A stretch of DNA of 64,000 bases from Mediterraneibacter hominis (lineage in GTDB: Bacteria > Bacillota > Clostridia > Lachnospirales > Lachnospiraceae). Position numbers and translations under genes: made by a program. Shown one piece after another: positions 15,370 through 25,452 of the stretch; position 1 is the first letter of the stretch; every line of letters starts with the position of its first letter. The stretch is taken from contig NZ_JACOPF010000004.1 in the NCBI RefSeq assembly GCF_014287475.1, positions 1 through 64,000 of the forward strand, in the 5' to 3' direction. The notes beneath the pieces were generated by a model. That model was given only the letters and a program-made list of their open reading frames with translations. It was not told the origin of the DNA and did not search any database.

Positions 15370-16797
15370 TCATTTCTCCCCTATCACCATTCGGGACTTG
15401 CCGCCCTTTTTCGTTATTTCTTCCCACGCAATATTCTGTTCACGTGCCAAAATCTCCATCACCTTTGGAGTGCAAAAGCCTGCCTGACATCTTCCCATGC
15501 CCGCGCGGGTTCTTCTTTTTACACCGTCCAAAGACCTGGCCCCGAGGGGGCGGTGTATGGCATCGAGTATTTCCCCTTCTGAAATCTTTTCACAACGACA
15601 GATCATATTTCCATAGGCGGGCTCTTTCTGAATCAGCTCGTTCCTTTCTTTTAAAGACAGTTTTTCTGGATTCAGAATCCCTTTTCTTGTCTTTTGAAAC
15701 TTTTTATTTTCTTTTAGTTTTAATTTATTTCTTACCATATTTGCCACCATCTGTCCAATCGCCGGAGCGCTGGTAAGTCCTGGGGACTCAATTCCCGCGC
15801 AGTCTATAAATCCAGGGGCGTCCTCTGCCTCCTGAATAAGAAATTCATGTCCATCCTCATGGGCACGCAGACCTGCAAAACTGGTAATCACTGCTTTTGT
15901 GGGAATATGTTCTACCGTAAGACGTGCTTTCTCCTGCACTGCCCAAAGTCCCTCTGCTGTAGTATCTACCCCGTCTCTATCTTCTATATCCAGTGCGGTA
16001 GGGCCACACAGTAGATTTCCATGCACAGTTGGGGTTACAAGCACTCCCTTCCCTAATTTCCCCGGCAGGGCAAATATTGTACGCGTAACATGCTCTCCTG
16101 CCTCTTTATCATAGAGCAGATACTCCCCCTTTCGAGGGGTAATATGTATTTTTTGCCTGCTTGCCATATTGTGAAAAACATCTGCATAGACGCCTGCCGC
16201 ATTGATAACCGTTTTTGTCTCATAAATTTTTCCTGTACCAGTTGTCAGCTTCCAGCCATCTTTCATTCGTTCTATCTGCTTTACCTCCTGTTCAAGGTAA
16301 AATTCCACTCCGTTTACGCAGGCGTTTTCTGCCAGTGCTATCGTAAGCCCAAAGGGACAGACAATCCCTCCCTCCGGTGCGTAGAGGGCGCACACCGCTT
16401 CCTCTGAAATATGTGGTTCTAAGGAAAGCAGCTCCTCCCTCTCAAGAATCCGCAGATGTTTTACTCCATTTTTGATTCCTCGCTCATATAGCTCTGTCAG
16501 TCTGTCTCTGTCCGCAGGATCTGTACATACCACAAGAGAACCATTTCGCTTAAAAGGAAAGTCCAGCTCCCGAGAAAGTTCCTCCATCATACGGTTTCCC
16601 TGCACATTCAGCTTTGCCATCAAAGTCCCCGGCCGCGCGTCAAACCCTGCATGCACAATCCCACTGTTTGCCTTGGATGTTCCACTGCAGACATCCTCTT
16701 CCTTTTCCAGCACGCACGCCTTTATTTCATATCGAGACAGTTCACGCGCCACCGCACAGCCTGTCACTCCGGCGCCAATGATCACTGTGTCATACAT
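15370..16797 (-). CDS. Glycerol-3-phosphate dehydrogenase-like FAD oxidoreductase with BFD-type Fe-S domain
   Basis: The 475-aa protein starts with a Rossmann FAD motif (V-I-I-G-A-G-V-T-G-C-A-V-A-R-E-L) and is a DAO-fold dehydrogenase. From about residue 395 it carries a BFD-like [2Fe-2S] domain: M-I-C-R-C-E-K-I-S-E-G-E-I, then G-M-G-R-C-Q-A-G-F-C. This is the GlpA-type arrangement of anaerobic glycerol-3-phosphate dehydrogenase, which makes dihydroxyacetone phosphate from glycerol 3-phosphate. Downstream of glpK it would complete glycerol catabolism. The start overlaps the alpha/beta hydrolase end by 8 nt, and the stop overlaps the next gene region. Specificity for glycerol 3-phosphate is inferred from glpK. 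Confidence 0.85.
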   Translation of the reverse strand: MYDTVIIGAGVTGCAVARELSRYEIKACVLEKEEDVCSGTSKANSGIVHAGFDARPGTLMAKLNVQGNRMMEELSRELDFPFKRNGSLVVCTDPADRDRLTELYERGIKNGVKHLRILEREELLSLEPHISEEAVCALYAPEGGIVCPFGLTIALAENACVNGVEFYLEQEVKQIERMKDGWKLTTGTGKIYETKTVINAAGVYADVFHNMASRQKIHITPRKGEYLLYDKEAGEHVTRTIFALPGKLGKGVLVTPTVHGNLLCGPTALDIEDRDGVDTTAEGLWAVQEKARLTVEHIPTKAVITSFAGLRAHEDGHEFLIQEAEDAPGFIDCAGIESPGLTSAPAIGQMVANMVRNKLKLKENKKFQKTRKGILNPEKLSLKERNELIQKEPAYGNMICRCEKISEGEILDAIHRPLGARSLDGVKRRTRAGMGRCQAGFCTPKVMEILAREQNIAWEEITKKGGKSRMVIGEK

Positions 16798-17497
16798 CTT
16801 TTTTCTCCTTCCCGTCTTTTTCTTTCAGAAATATTTCTACTGCTTTATTAAAGGCTTCTGGGTTTCTTTTAGCCACAAAATGGTTTCCTTCGATCAAGAC
16901 TAATTCTGCGTCAGAAAGATTTTCGTATATCTGCCGGGTGTGTTCCTCCTTAATCATGTCCTTCGTCCCTGCAATCACCAATGTCCGTACTTTTACTTTT
17001 TTTAATTCTGACGGCTCAATATTTGGATCGTGTACCATAAGCCCAAGCATTTCTGCATTAGCTGCTGCCCTGCTGCTTACTCTGGCGAAAAGAGAGGCTA
17101 TCCTATATCCCACAATAATTGGAATCTGCACTGTCGGCTTTACCCCGTCTCCCTTTAGATTCGCTCCGTTTAAAATCAATTTTTTTACATACTCCGGATA
17201 ACGCATTGCAAAAATAAGCGCAATGTTTGCACCGTCTGAAAACCCTAATATATTTGCTTTCTTGATTTTCTTCTCTTCCATAAAATCATGCAAATCCTCT
17301 GCGAACTGCCGTATACAAAAATTAGCAGTTCCTCTCGCAGACTTTCCATGCCCGCGCGTATCTAATGCAATCACACAGTAGCTTTTCTTGAAATATGCTG
17401 TCTGTTCATCAAAATACGTGCTGTCCTCTCCATTTCCATGCAGCAGAATCAACGGTTCTCCGCTGCCCTCTTCACGGTAAAAAAGTTTTATCTCCAT
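16790..17497 (-). CDS. Alpha/beta hydrolase within the glycerol operon
   Basis: The 235-aa hydrolase has the oxyanion-hole H-G-N-G (residues 20-23), the nucleophile elbow G-F-S-D-G-A-N (Ser87) and a C-terminal G-N-H-F-V holding the catalytic His. It has no signal peptide, so it is cytoplasmic. Its start M-E-I-K-L-F lies 5 nt beyond the glpK stop, with GGAAG at the end of glpK as ribosome-binding site; an 18-codon in-frame extension into glpK is unsupported. Sitting between glpK and the dehydrogenase, it might hydrolyse a glycerol ester or monoacylglycerol. That is a guess from context; the family covers many esters. Confidence 0.85.
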   Translation of the reverse strand: MEIKLFYREEGSGEPLILLHGNGEDSTYFDEQTAYFKKSYCVIALDTRGHGKSARGTANFCIRQFAEDLHDFMEEKKIKKANILGFSDGANIALIFAMRYPEYVKKLILNGANLKGDGVKPTVQIPIIVGYRIASLFARVSSRAAANAEMLGLMVHDPNIEPSELKKVKVRTLVIAGTKDMIKEEHTRQIYENLSDAELVLIEGNHFVAKRNPEAFNKAVEIFLKEKDGKEKKDV

Positions 17498-17502
17498 TTG
17501 TT

Positions 17503-19080
<1,578 letters not shown>

Positions 19081-19138
19081 TTATACACATTCCTTCTTTT
19101 CCATATATCTGACGCCACATTTCTCGGCAGCCGCACTC

Positions 19139-19168
19139 TTGTCTATTTTTGTTCAGATAGTATATAAT
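19139..19168 (+). promoter_or_regulatory. Promoter of the CorA-type gene
   Basis: TTGTCT (19139-19144), an 18-nt spacer and TATAAT (19163-19168). It is divergent from the glpK promoter, with about 70 bp between the two -35 boxes. Confidence 0.6.
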
Positions 19169-19220
19169 ATAAAGAACGATTACAGCCTATCGGAAATATT
19201 GATTATCAGAGGAGATTACC

Positions 19221-20108
19221 ATGCGTACTACAAATGACACTCTGCTGCCCTGTTCACCCGTACAGATTCTTACAGAAAAACAGTTCTGTGAAAAATATCC
19301 TTTGGCCTCCCGCCGTATTTTCTTAAATGAGGGACTTGTCCATGCCCGTTTCTGCAAAGCAGAACAGTTAAGCAACGGTGTTGCAGGCACATTTGCCATA
19401 CCAGATAAAAAGAAGCCCGTAAACGGCAAATTCACATTCGGCTATTATCTGACCTCAAAACTTTTGATTTTTATCGATGATTCTGGAAATGTACAAGATT
19501 TTATAAAAGAGATGAAAGACCTGCCGCTTACCGATGCTTCCTCTCCCTGCCTCTTTTTATTTGATTTTCTAGAATTCCTTTTGAAAGATGATATGATATA
19601 TCTTCTCGATTATGAAGAAAAGCTGACAGATTTAGAAGAACAGCTATTAAACAAAAATCTCTCTGACTTTAATCGTACGATCCTCTCTGTCCGCAAAGAA
19701 TTATCCGCACTCAGCGCATATTATGAACAGCTCTCTGATTTAGGAGAGACCTTCCAAAAGCTGGCTGCTGAAAAAGAACAGCAGAGAGAACGTCTGCTTT
19801 TCGGTCTTTTTTCCGACAAAGCAGACCGCCTTCACTCTACTGTTCAGATGTTAAAAGAATATTCTATCCAGTTAAAAGAAATGCATCAGACACAGATCGA
19901 TCTGCGCCAGAATGAAATTATGAAAGTTCTGACTATTGTCACAACTGTCTTTATGCCTCTCACTCTCGTCACCGGATGGTACGGGATGAATTTCTATAAT
20001 ATGCCGGAGTTGTCTTACCGGTATGGATACCGTATTATATGTATTGTATGCCTTGTTATTCTTTTCATAGAGCTTTGGATATTCATCATAAAAAAATGGT
20101 TCAAATAA
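19221..20108 (+). CDS. CorA family divalent cation transporter
   Basis: The 295-aa protein has a cytoplasmic N-terminal domain and a long helical segment (about 150-240). Two C-terminal membrane segments follow, with the signature Y-G-M-N-F at the end of the first (G-W-Y-G-M-N). CorA proteins form pentameric Mg2+ (also Co2+/Ni2+) channels. The usual acidic loop after G-M-N is replaced here by Y-N-M-P-E-L-S-Y-R. The C-terminus is basic (I-I-K-K-W-F-K), as in the family. AGAGGAG precedes the start. The stop overlaps the convergent fucU gene by 8 nt, leaving no room for a terminator. Ion specificity cannot be read from the sequence. Confidence 0.9.
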   Translation: MRTTNDTLLPCSPVQILTEKQFCEKYPLASRRIFLNEGLVHARFCKAEQLSNGVAGTFAIPDKKKPVNGKFTFGYYLTSKLLIFIDDSGNVQDFIKEMKDLPLTDASSPCLFLFDFLEFLLKDDMIYLLDYEEKLTDLEEQLLNKNLSDFNRTILSVRKELSALSAYYEQLSDLGETFQKLAAEKEQQRERLLFGLFSDKADRLHSTVQMLKEYSIQLKEMHQTQIDLRQNEIMKVLTIVTTVFMPLTLVTGWYGMNFYNMPELSYRYGYRIICIVCLVILFIELWIFIIKKWFK

Positions 20109-20535
20109 CTCCTTTTTGCAGCATAATATTTGCATAAAGAGCAGACTCAGATGTGGCAATAACCGCATATGCTTTTTTAGCCTCCTCATAGAACGCAAAA
20201 CGTTCTATGTTTCCAACAGTTGTCTCTCCTCTGTCGTCATACTTTCGTATTATTTCTTTATACACATCCCATATAGGGGTTTCCACTGTATCTCCCGGCA
20301 TTACCTCCATAAGGCTGACAGGCTTTTCCACATAGGTATCCAGTGGAAAAACCTGTAGGATTGCCTCTAAAAGCTCCGGAATGTTATGCCCGTCACATCT
20401 TATGACAACTGCATTTTTCCCAATCGACTCTACTGGAAAATTTCCATCGGCGATGACCAGCCTGTCACTATGCCCCATTTCGCAAAGTACTTTCAAAAGT
20501 TCTGGTGATAAAATTCCGGGTATTCCTTTTAACAT
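20101..20535 (-). CDS. fucU: L-fucose mutarotase (RbsD/FucU family)
   Basis: The 144-aa RbsD/FucU protein interconverts alpha and beta anomers of a sugar, normally L-fucose for FucU, so that the isomerase receives its preferred form. Family motifs include G-H-S-D-R-L-V-I-A-D-G-N-F-P (21-34) with the catalytic His and Asp. A C-terminal S-E-S-A-L-Y-A-N follows; Y-A-N is the family signature. The fucose assignment is supported by fucI and a kinase 9-12 kb upstream on the same strand. It lies 138 bp after the binding-protein gene beyond a terminator (20594-20627), so expression depends on read-through or an unseen promoter. The 3' end overlaps corA. Confidence 0.9.
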   Translation of the reverse strand: MLKGIPGILSPELLKVLCEMGHSDRLVIADGNFPVESIGKNAVVIRCDGHNIPELLEAILQVFPLDTYVEKPVSLMEVMPGDTVETPIWDVYKEIIRKYDDRGETTVGNIERFAFYEEAKKAYAVIATSESALYANIMLQKGVI

Positions 20536-20593
20536 TTCATTTCCTCCTTGTTTTGGCTTATTTCTGTTCGGTAAAGGCTGCCAGACCTTTCCT

Positions 20594-20627
20594 GAAAAAT
20601 AAGGGTGCAGAAGCTCCGCACCCTTAT
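20594..20627 (-). terminator. Terminator between the binding-protein gene and fucU
   Basis: ATAAGGGTGC (20599-20608) pairs with GCACCCTTAT (20618-20627), 10 bp perfect with a 9-nt loop. Read on the minus strand it is followed by TTTTTCAGG. Confidence 0.85.
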
Positions 20628-20673
20628 AAAATATACCTGTTTCTTTTCTTTGTCTGCCAATATGTAGATACGC

Positions 20674-21753
20674 CTATTCATACAAGCAGGCAGCAATTTC
20701 TTCATTATCAATATTATCGGCGGTATACCACAGAGCCCCTGTATCCACATCTGATACTTCTTCCCCGTTAGCGGCCTTTACTGCCAGCTCTACTGCCTGA
20801 TATCCAATCTGTACTGGATTCTGTGTGATAGAACCTGCAAAAATACCATTTCTTACAGCGTCTAATTGAATCTTACCAGCATCAAATCCCACGCCGATGA
20901 TTTTGTCAGCACCCAGTTTATCAAGACTCTCATTTGCTGTTATGATATTCTTTGCTGCAAACTCATTAGAGCCATAGATTGCAACAAGATCTGCTTTATT
21001 GAGCAGTGTATTTGCTACTGTTACGCAGGCTGCGTCTTCTACTGTAGCAGGAATACCTACTTCAAGCACGACTTTTGCTCCGTCTACTTTATTGTTATAT
21101 TTGTCGTGTCCTTCTACAGAAGCTTTATCTTCTCCGATAAGGCTTACCATTTTATCAATAAAACCAGCTGTTCTGTCTATGATAGATCCGGAGGTCGCAT
21201 CCTGCGAAACCACACCGATTCTTACAGTCTCAGAAGGATCTGTCACTTTATCCTTGATCAATTCATACATATTCTCTGCTGCCATCTCGCCTGCCGCATA
21301 GTTGTCTGTAGCCGCATTGGCAACGATCGTATCATTTCCCGGCACTCCGGAGTCAAAGCCAACCACCGGTATATTCTGGGAAGCCGCCGTATCTAAGGCA
21401 CCCTTTACAGATTCCGGATCCAGGGAAGCAAGAACAATTGCGCTTGGCTTTTTGTTGATCGCGTTATTTAACTGTTCTACCTGCTCTGCTACCGCAGACT
21501 CGTCCTTCGGTCCTACAAAGTTCATCTTCGCCCCGTATTTCTCTGCCGCCTGTTCAGCGCCGGAATTTACCGCTTTCCAGAAATCATGCTGAAATCCTTT
21601 CGCGACTACCTCGATTGTCACATCTGATCCCGATGAAGAACCGCCGTCAGATCCAGATGTTCCCGCGTCTTTCTGATCTTTGGATCCACATCCAATTGCC
21701 AGAGATGCTACCATTGCCGTGCATAATAATACACTCAGAATTTTTTTCTTCAT
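20674..21753 (-). CDS. Sugar-binding lipoprotein of ABC importer (RbsB-like)
   Basis: The 359-aa lipoprotein has a signal peptide ending in the lipobox L-A-I-G-C (Cys22), then a Gly/Ser-rich linker. The periplasmic-binding-protein type 1 fold follows (G-F-Q-H-D-F-W-K-A-V-N-S-G-A near 53-66; P-V-V-G-F-D-S-G near 129-136). It delivers a sugar to the permease and ATPase encoded just upstream. Clustering with fucose isomerase, kinase and mutarotase points to L-fucose or a similar 6-deoxyhexose. It is the last gene of the three-gene importer operon and is followed by a terminator. Confidence 0.9.
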   Translation of the reverse strand: MKKKILSVLLCTAMVASLAIGCGSKDQKDAGTSGSDGGSSSGSDVTIEVVAKGFQHDFWKAVNSGAEQAAEKYGAKMNFVGPKDESAVAEQVEQLNNAINKKPSAIVLASLDPESVKGALDTAASQNIPVVGFDSGVPGNDTIVANAATDNYAAGEMAAENMYELIKDKVTDPSETVRIGVVSQDATSGSIIDRTAGFIDKMVSLIGEDKASVEGHDKYNNKVDGAKVVLEVGIPATVEDAACVTVANTLLNKADLVAIYGSNEFAAKNIITANESLDKLGADKIIGVGFDAGKIQLDAVRNGIFAGSITQNPVQIGYQAVELAVKAANGEEVSDVDTGALWYTADNIDNEEIAACLYE

Positions 21754-21827
21754 AGAAAATCCTCCCTTTTCATTTTTGTTTTCTTGCTGCTATCTGAATA
21801 TCTGCCTTGCAGATACCGATGCCTTTT

Positions 21828-22796
21828 TTATACGGACGCTGCTTTCCTTCTGTTCAATACATCTGCGAATACCGCGAATATCAGGACGAAACCTGTGATA
21901 AACAACTGGTAATGCGGCTGCAGTCCTACAAACGGAAGCCCTGTCTTTAAAACTGCCATGATAAACACACCGATCAAGGTACCGGAAATAGAACCATTTC
22001 CTCCCGAAAGAGAAGTTCCTCCAATTACCACGCCCGCGATTGCATCCAACTCGAATCCGTTTCCGGTTCCCGGCATAAGTGTGGAATACACCGCCGCGTA
22101 GGATATTCCCGCAAGCGCCGCGAAAAATCCACTGAATGTATACGCCAGAGTTTCCCATTTCACTACATTGACACCAGAAAGTCTTGTTGCCTCCTTGTTG
22201 CTTCCAAGCGCAAGTATATACCGCCCTGGTCTTGTCTTATTTAAGATTACAGCCATCAGAACCGCCATAATAATCAACAGAATAAACCCTGTTGGAATTC
22301 CCGCCGGAAGGCTTGCTGTCTTAAACTTAAAAATATTGTGGAACCAGGCTCCCGCCACATCTCCCTGAGGGAAAGTAACCGTCGCAGTTCCTGTTACAAT
22401 AGAACCAAATCCACGCGTAATCATCATAGTACCGAGCGTGGCGATAAACGCCGGCAGTCCCATCACAGATACCATTAATCCGTTCGCTACGCCGATCAGA
22501 GTACCAATTACTAAAATAATGATCAGCACCGCCGCCATCGGAACGCCTTTTTCAAACAGTGTTCCACCAATCAGAGAACAGCAGATGCAGACTGTACCGA
22601 TAGAAAGGTCAATTCCGCCGGTAATAATGACAAATGTAACGCCTATCGCCATAAAGCCTATGTAATAAGATGAGTCAAAAATACTTACCAGCGTACTATA
22701 CTGGAAAAAGTTATCTCCAAAGATACTAAAGAAGATATACAGCAGTATCAACGCAAGCACTGCAACCATCTTCTGTGTTTTTAATGTTTTTTTCAT
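21828..22796 (-). CDS. Sugar ABC transporter permease (RbsC-like)
   Basis: The 322-aa membrane protein is of the RbsC/AraH type. Multiple hydrophobic helices occur, with the conserved early stretch F-V-I-I-T-G-G-I-D-L-S-I-G-T-V and the later G-V-V-I-G-G-T-S-L-S-G-G-N-G-S (about 254-268). These are hallmarks of carbohydrate-uptake-2 permeases. It presumably forms a homodimeric channel served by the ATPase 15 bp upstream and the binding lipoprotein 74 bp downstream. Both genes are in the same orientation, so all three form one operon. Substrate inferred as for the binding protein. Confidence 0.92.
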   Translation of the reverse strand: MKKTLKTQKMVAVLALILLYIFFSIFGDNFFQYSTLVSIFDSSYYIGFMAIGVTFVIITGGIDLSIGTVCICCSLIGGTLFEKGVPMAAVLIIILVIGTLIGVANGLMVSVMGLPAFIATLGTMMITRGFGSIVTGTATVTFPQGDVAGAWFHNIFKFKTASLPAGIPTGFILLIIMAVLMAVILNKTRPGRYILALGSNKEATRLSGVNVVKWETLAYTFSGFFAALAGISYAAVYSTLMPGTGNGFELDAIAGVVIGGTSLSGGNGSISGTLIGVFIMAVLKTGLPFVGLQPHYQLFITGFVLIFAVFADVLNRRKAASV

Positions 22797-22811
22797 TTTC
22801 TTTCTTCCTCC

Positions 22812-24320
22812 CTATTCTCTCATTGTCGCCGCATGCATAATATTTTCCTGTGTCGCCTCAGAAATATCTAATTCTCCTGTTTTGCGGCCCTCACACATTA
22901 CTACAATTCTGTCGCTCATACGAAGGATCTCCGTCAGCTCTGACGAAATCATAATGATGGATTTTCCTTCTTTTACCAGTTCGTTCATAAGTGAATAAAT
23001 TTCACTTTTTGCCCCTACGTCAATTCCGCGCGTAGGTTCATCGAAAATAAGGATGTCGCTGTCCCTTGTCAGCCATTTTGCGATAACAACCTTCTGTTGA
23101 TTTCCTCCAGATAAGTTCTTTACAAACTGACGCACAGACGGAGTTTTTGTCTTTAGCGCGTCTACGTAATTCTGCGCCGCCTTCTCTTCTTTTTTCTTAT
23201 CGATAAAGATACCGGACATGAAATTTTCCAGAGATGCCATTGTCGTATTTTCTGTCAGTGTCTTCTCTACAATGACACCATATCGCTTTCTGTCTTCCGA
23301 CAGATATCCGATTCCATGCTTTACCGCATCCTTCGGGCTTTTGATCGTCACTTTTCTGCCATGTACATAGATGTCTCCGCCCTCAATTTTGTCCGCGCCA
23401 AAGATTGCCCGCGCAGTTTCCGTTCTCCCCGCACCCATGAGACCAGAAAACCCTAGAATCTCTCCTTTGCGAAGTTCAAAGCTTACATCCTTTACCATCT
23501 TTCCTGCGCGCAGATGTTCCACTTTCAGTACCACCTCCGCGTCCGCCGGAACATTGCTGACCTCTTTCGGATCTTCATATACGACACGTCCCACCATCAT
23601 ACTGATGATGTCGTCTTTCGTACACTCCTTAGATACCAGTGTTCCTACGTATTCTCCATCCCGCATGACAGTCACTCTGTCTGTAATTCTTTTGATTTCA
23701 TCCATACGGTGCGATATGTATATGATCCCAAGGTCTTTTTTCCGCAGATCGTCAATAATCTTAAATAATTCATTTATCTCCGTCTCTGTCAGCGCCGCTG
23801 TCGGTTCGTCAAATACGATGATTCTGGCATCCGTTGAAATCGCCTTTGCAATTTCACACATCTGCTGTTTTCCGACTGTCAGACGTCCCATTGTTTCTTT
23901 TGGATCAATATCAATATGCAGCATATCAAACAGACGTTTAGCTTCCTCCGCCATCTTTCCGTCATTGATAAGCTTCCCATTCATTTTTTCGCGTCCGATA
24001 AATATATTCTGCGCTGCCGTCAGGTGGTTCATCATATTTAATTCCTGATGCACAATCACCACACCCGCCTGCTGTGCTTCTTTCGGATTTTTGTATTCCA
24101 CTTCTTTTCCATCATATATAATCGTCCCGCTGTCTTTACTGTAGATACCTGTCAGGATTTTCATCAGCGTGGATTTGCCCGCGCCGTTTTCTCCCATCAG
24201 GGCATGTACTTCCCCTTTTCTCAATTCTAACTGTGCATTTTTCAGCGCATGTACTCCAACGAAAGATTTATCAATATCTTTCATCGTCAAAATCACTTCT
24301 CCCACTTTCTCACCTTCCAT
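22812..24320 (-). CDS. Sugar ABC transporter ATP-binding protein (RbsA-like)
   Basis: The 502-aa protein has two tandem nucleotide-binding domains. The first has G-E-N-G-A-G-K-S-T-L-M-K (Walker A) and I-I-V-F-D-E-P-T-A-A-L-T. The second has the degenerate Walker A G-L-M-G-A-G-R-T-E-T, signature L-S-G-G-N-Q-Q-K-V and D-I-L-I-F-D-E-P-T-R-G-I-D. Lys-to-Arg in the second P-loop is normal for this subfamily. Start M-E-G-E-K-V has GGAAGAAG upstream. It is the first gene of the importer operon, with a promoter at 24354-24382. It is separated from the sensor operon by a very strong terminator. Confidence 0.93.
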   Translation of the reverse strand: MEGEKVGEVILTMKDIDKSFVGVHALKNAQLELRKGEVHALMGENGAGKSTLMKILTGIYSKDSGTIIYDGKEVEYKNPKEAQQAGVVIVHQELNMMNHLTAAQNIFIGREKMNGKLINDGKMAEEAKRLFDMLHIDIDPKETMGRLTVGKQQMCEIAKAISTDARIIVFDEPTAALTETEINELFKIIDDLRKKDLGIIYISHRMDEIKRITDRVTVMRDGEYVGTLVSKECTKDDIISMMVGRVVYEDPKEVSNVPADAEVVLKVEHLRAGKMVKDVSFELRKGEILGFSGLMGAGRTETARAIFGADKIEGGDIYVHGRKVTIKSPKDAVKHGIGYLSEDRKRYGVIVEKTLTENTTMASLENFMSGIFIDKKKEEKAAQNYVDALKTKTPSVRQFVKNLSGGNQQKVVIAKWLTRDSDILIFDEPTRGIDVGAKSEIYSLMNELVKEGKSIIMISSELTEILRMSDRIVVMCEGRKTGELDISEATQENIMHAATMRE

Positions 24321-24353
24321 TCTTCTTCCCTGTTACTTACTTTTGTTATATTT

Positions 24354-24382
24354 ATTATAATTTTCGCCCAACATGGCTTGAA
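24354..24382 (-). promoter_or_regulatory. Promoter of the RbsABC-like operon
   Basis: On the minus strand a perfect TATAAT (24359-24354) is preceded after 17 nt by TTCAAG (24382-24377), which matches the -35 consensus at only three positions. A good -10 with a poor -35 fits activator dependence, plausibly on the AraC-type response regulator encoded upstream. Confidence 0.5.
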
Positions 24383-24397
24383 TAGAATATCTTACAA

Positions 24398-24442
24398 AAA
24401 AAGGTAAATATCTTCCTTAAATAGAAAGATATTTACCTTTTT
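24398..24442. terminator. Strong bidirectional-type terminator of the sensor operon
   Basis: AAAAAGGTAAATATCTT (24398-24414) pairs perfectly over 17 bp with 24426-24442 around an 11-nt loop, with A and T runs at the two ends. It closes the sensor operon (stop at 24469) just before the importer promoter. Confidence 0.9.
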
Positions 24443-24468
24443 ATGGTAAAATATTCATTTTTTAATTT

Positions 24469-25452
24469 TTAATCGTCTCCTGTATGCACCGGAAAAAGCA
24501 ATTTCTGATTTTCTTTTGTATAAATCGTTTCTCTTGTCACTAGTTTACATCCTGAATCCACATTTGCCTCCTGTTTTTCTCCCTTTTCTGTTTCTATTCC
24601 TAGTTTAATTCCAAGATAGCCCATATCGAACGCGCGCTGGATTACCAGCCCCTCGATCACTCCAGATTCCAGCATTTGAATTTCTTCTTTTGAATTATCG
24701 AAGCCTACAATTTTTACTTTTCCTTTCAATCCCATATCTTTTATAAGCCTTGCAGCACCTACTGTAGCATATTCGTTTGTTCCTACTATCACTGTAATTT
24801 CCGGATGTGCCTCCAGCATTTTCTTTGTCTCATCATACGCAATACTATAATTTGATTCGCCATAGACTGTCTGCACAATTTCTCTTCCGTCCTCTTCTAA
24901 AACCATTTGCACACCTTTTTCCCGTTCCTTTGCCGTAGAACTCCCCTTCACATGGCTTACGATTCCGATTTTCTCTTCTGGACTGCAGATGGATAACGCA
25001 TACTCTCCCAATTCTTGCCCTGCCGCATAATTGTCTGTAGATACAGCACAATCCGCAATATCCTCCGAAAGCCTGGAATCAATCAATACCAGTGTAATCC
25101 CCTCTTCCTTGATCTTTTTTGCCTCCGGTAGTATCTCTTTTTCATCTACAGGCGCTAGCGCGATTACATCCGGAGCCTTTTCTATCGCTTCTCTGATCAG
25201 TTCTTTTTGCCTGTCTACATCTTTCTCCTGTACAGGCGCCATCCATTCATATTCCGCCCCATACTCATCGGCAGCCATCTGAGCCCCCTCTACAAGTGAA
25301 TTCCAGAAATCAATATTATCCTGGGTCTTCGAGACAAAAATCACCTTCACATCCTTCTCCTGCCGGAGGCCGATATATAGTGCTGCTCCTAATATAAGCA
25401 AAAACAGCGCGGCGGCAATTCTCTTTTTTTCCATCTTTTTATATCTCTTCAT
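24469..25452 (-). CDS. Membrane-anchored sugar-binding protein, sensor type
   Basis: The 327-aa protein has a basic N-terminus and one hydrophobic segment (A-A-A-L-F-L-L-I-L-G-A-A-L-Y-I-G-L, about 13-29) without a lipobox cysteine. A type 1 sugar-binding fold follows (Q-D-N-I-D-F-W-N-S-L-V-E-G-A near 43-56; S-T-D-N-Y-A-A-G near 137-144). It is thus tethered to the membrane by an uncleaved anchor, unlike transport binding proteins. The gene overlaps the histidine-kinase end by 14 nt. In Clostridium, XylFII-LytS-YesN systems use such a protein to present sugar to the kinase. The same role is inferred here for the fucose-type sugar. Confidence 0.85.
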   Translation of the reverse strand: MKRYKKMEKKRIAAALFLLILGAALYIGLRQEKDVKVIFVSKTQDNIDFWNSLVEGAQMAADEYGAEYEWMAPVQEKDVDRQKELIREAIEKAPDVIALAPVDEKEILPEAKKIKEEGITLVLIDSRLSEDIADCAVSTDNYAAGQELGEYALSICSPEEKIGIVSHVKGSSTAKEREKGVQMVLEEDGREIVQTVYGESNYSIAYDETKKMLEAHPEITVIVGTNEYATVGAARLIKDMGLKGKVKIVGFDNSKEEIQMLESGVIEGLVIQRAFDMGYLGIKLGIETEKGEKQEANVDSGCKLVTRETIYTKENQKLLFPVHTGDD

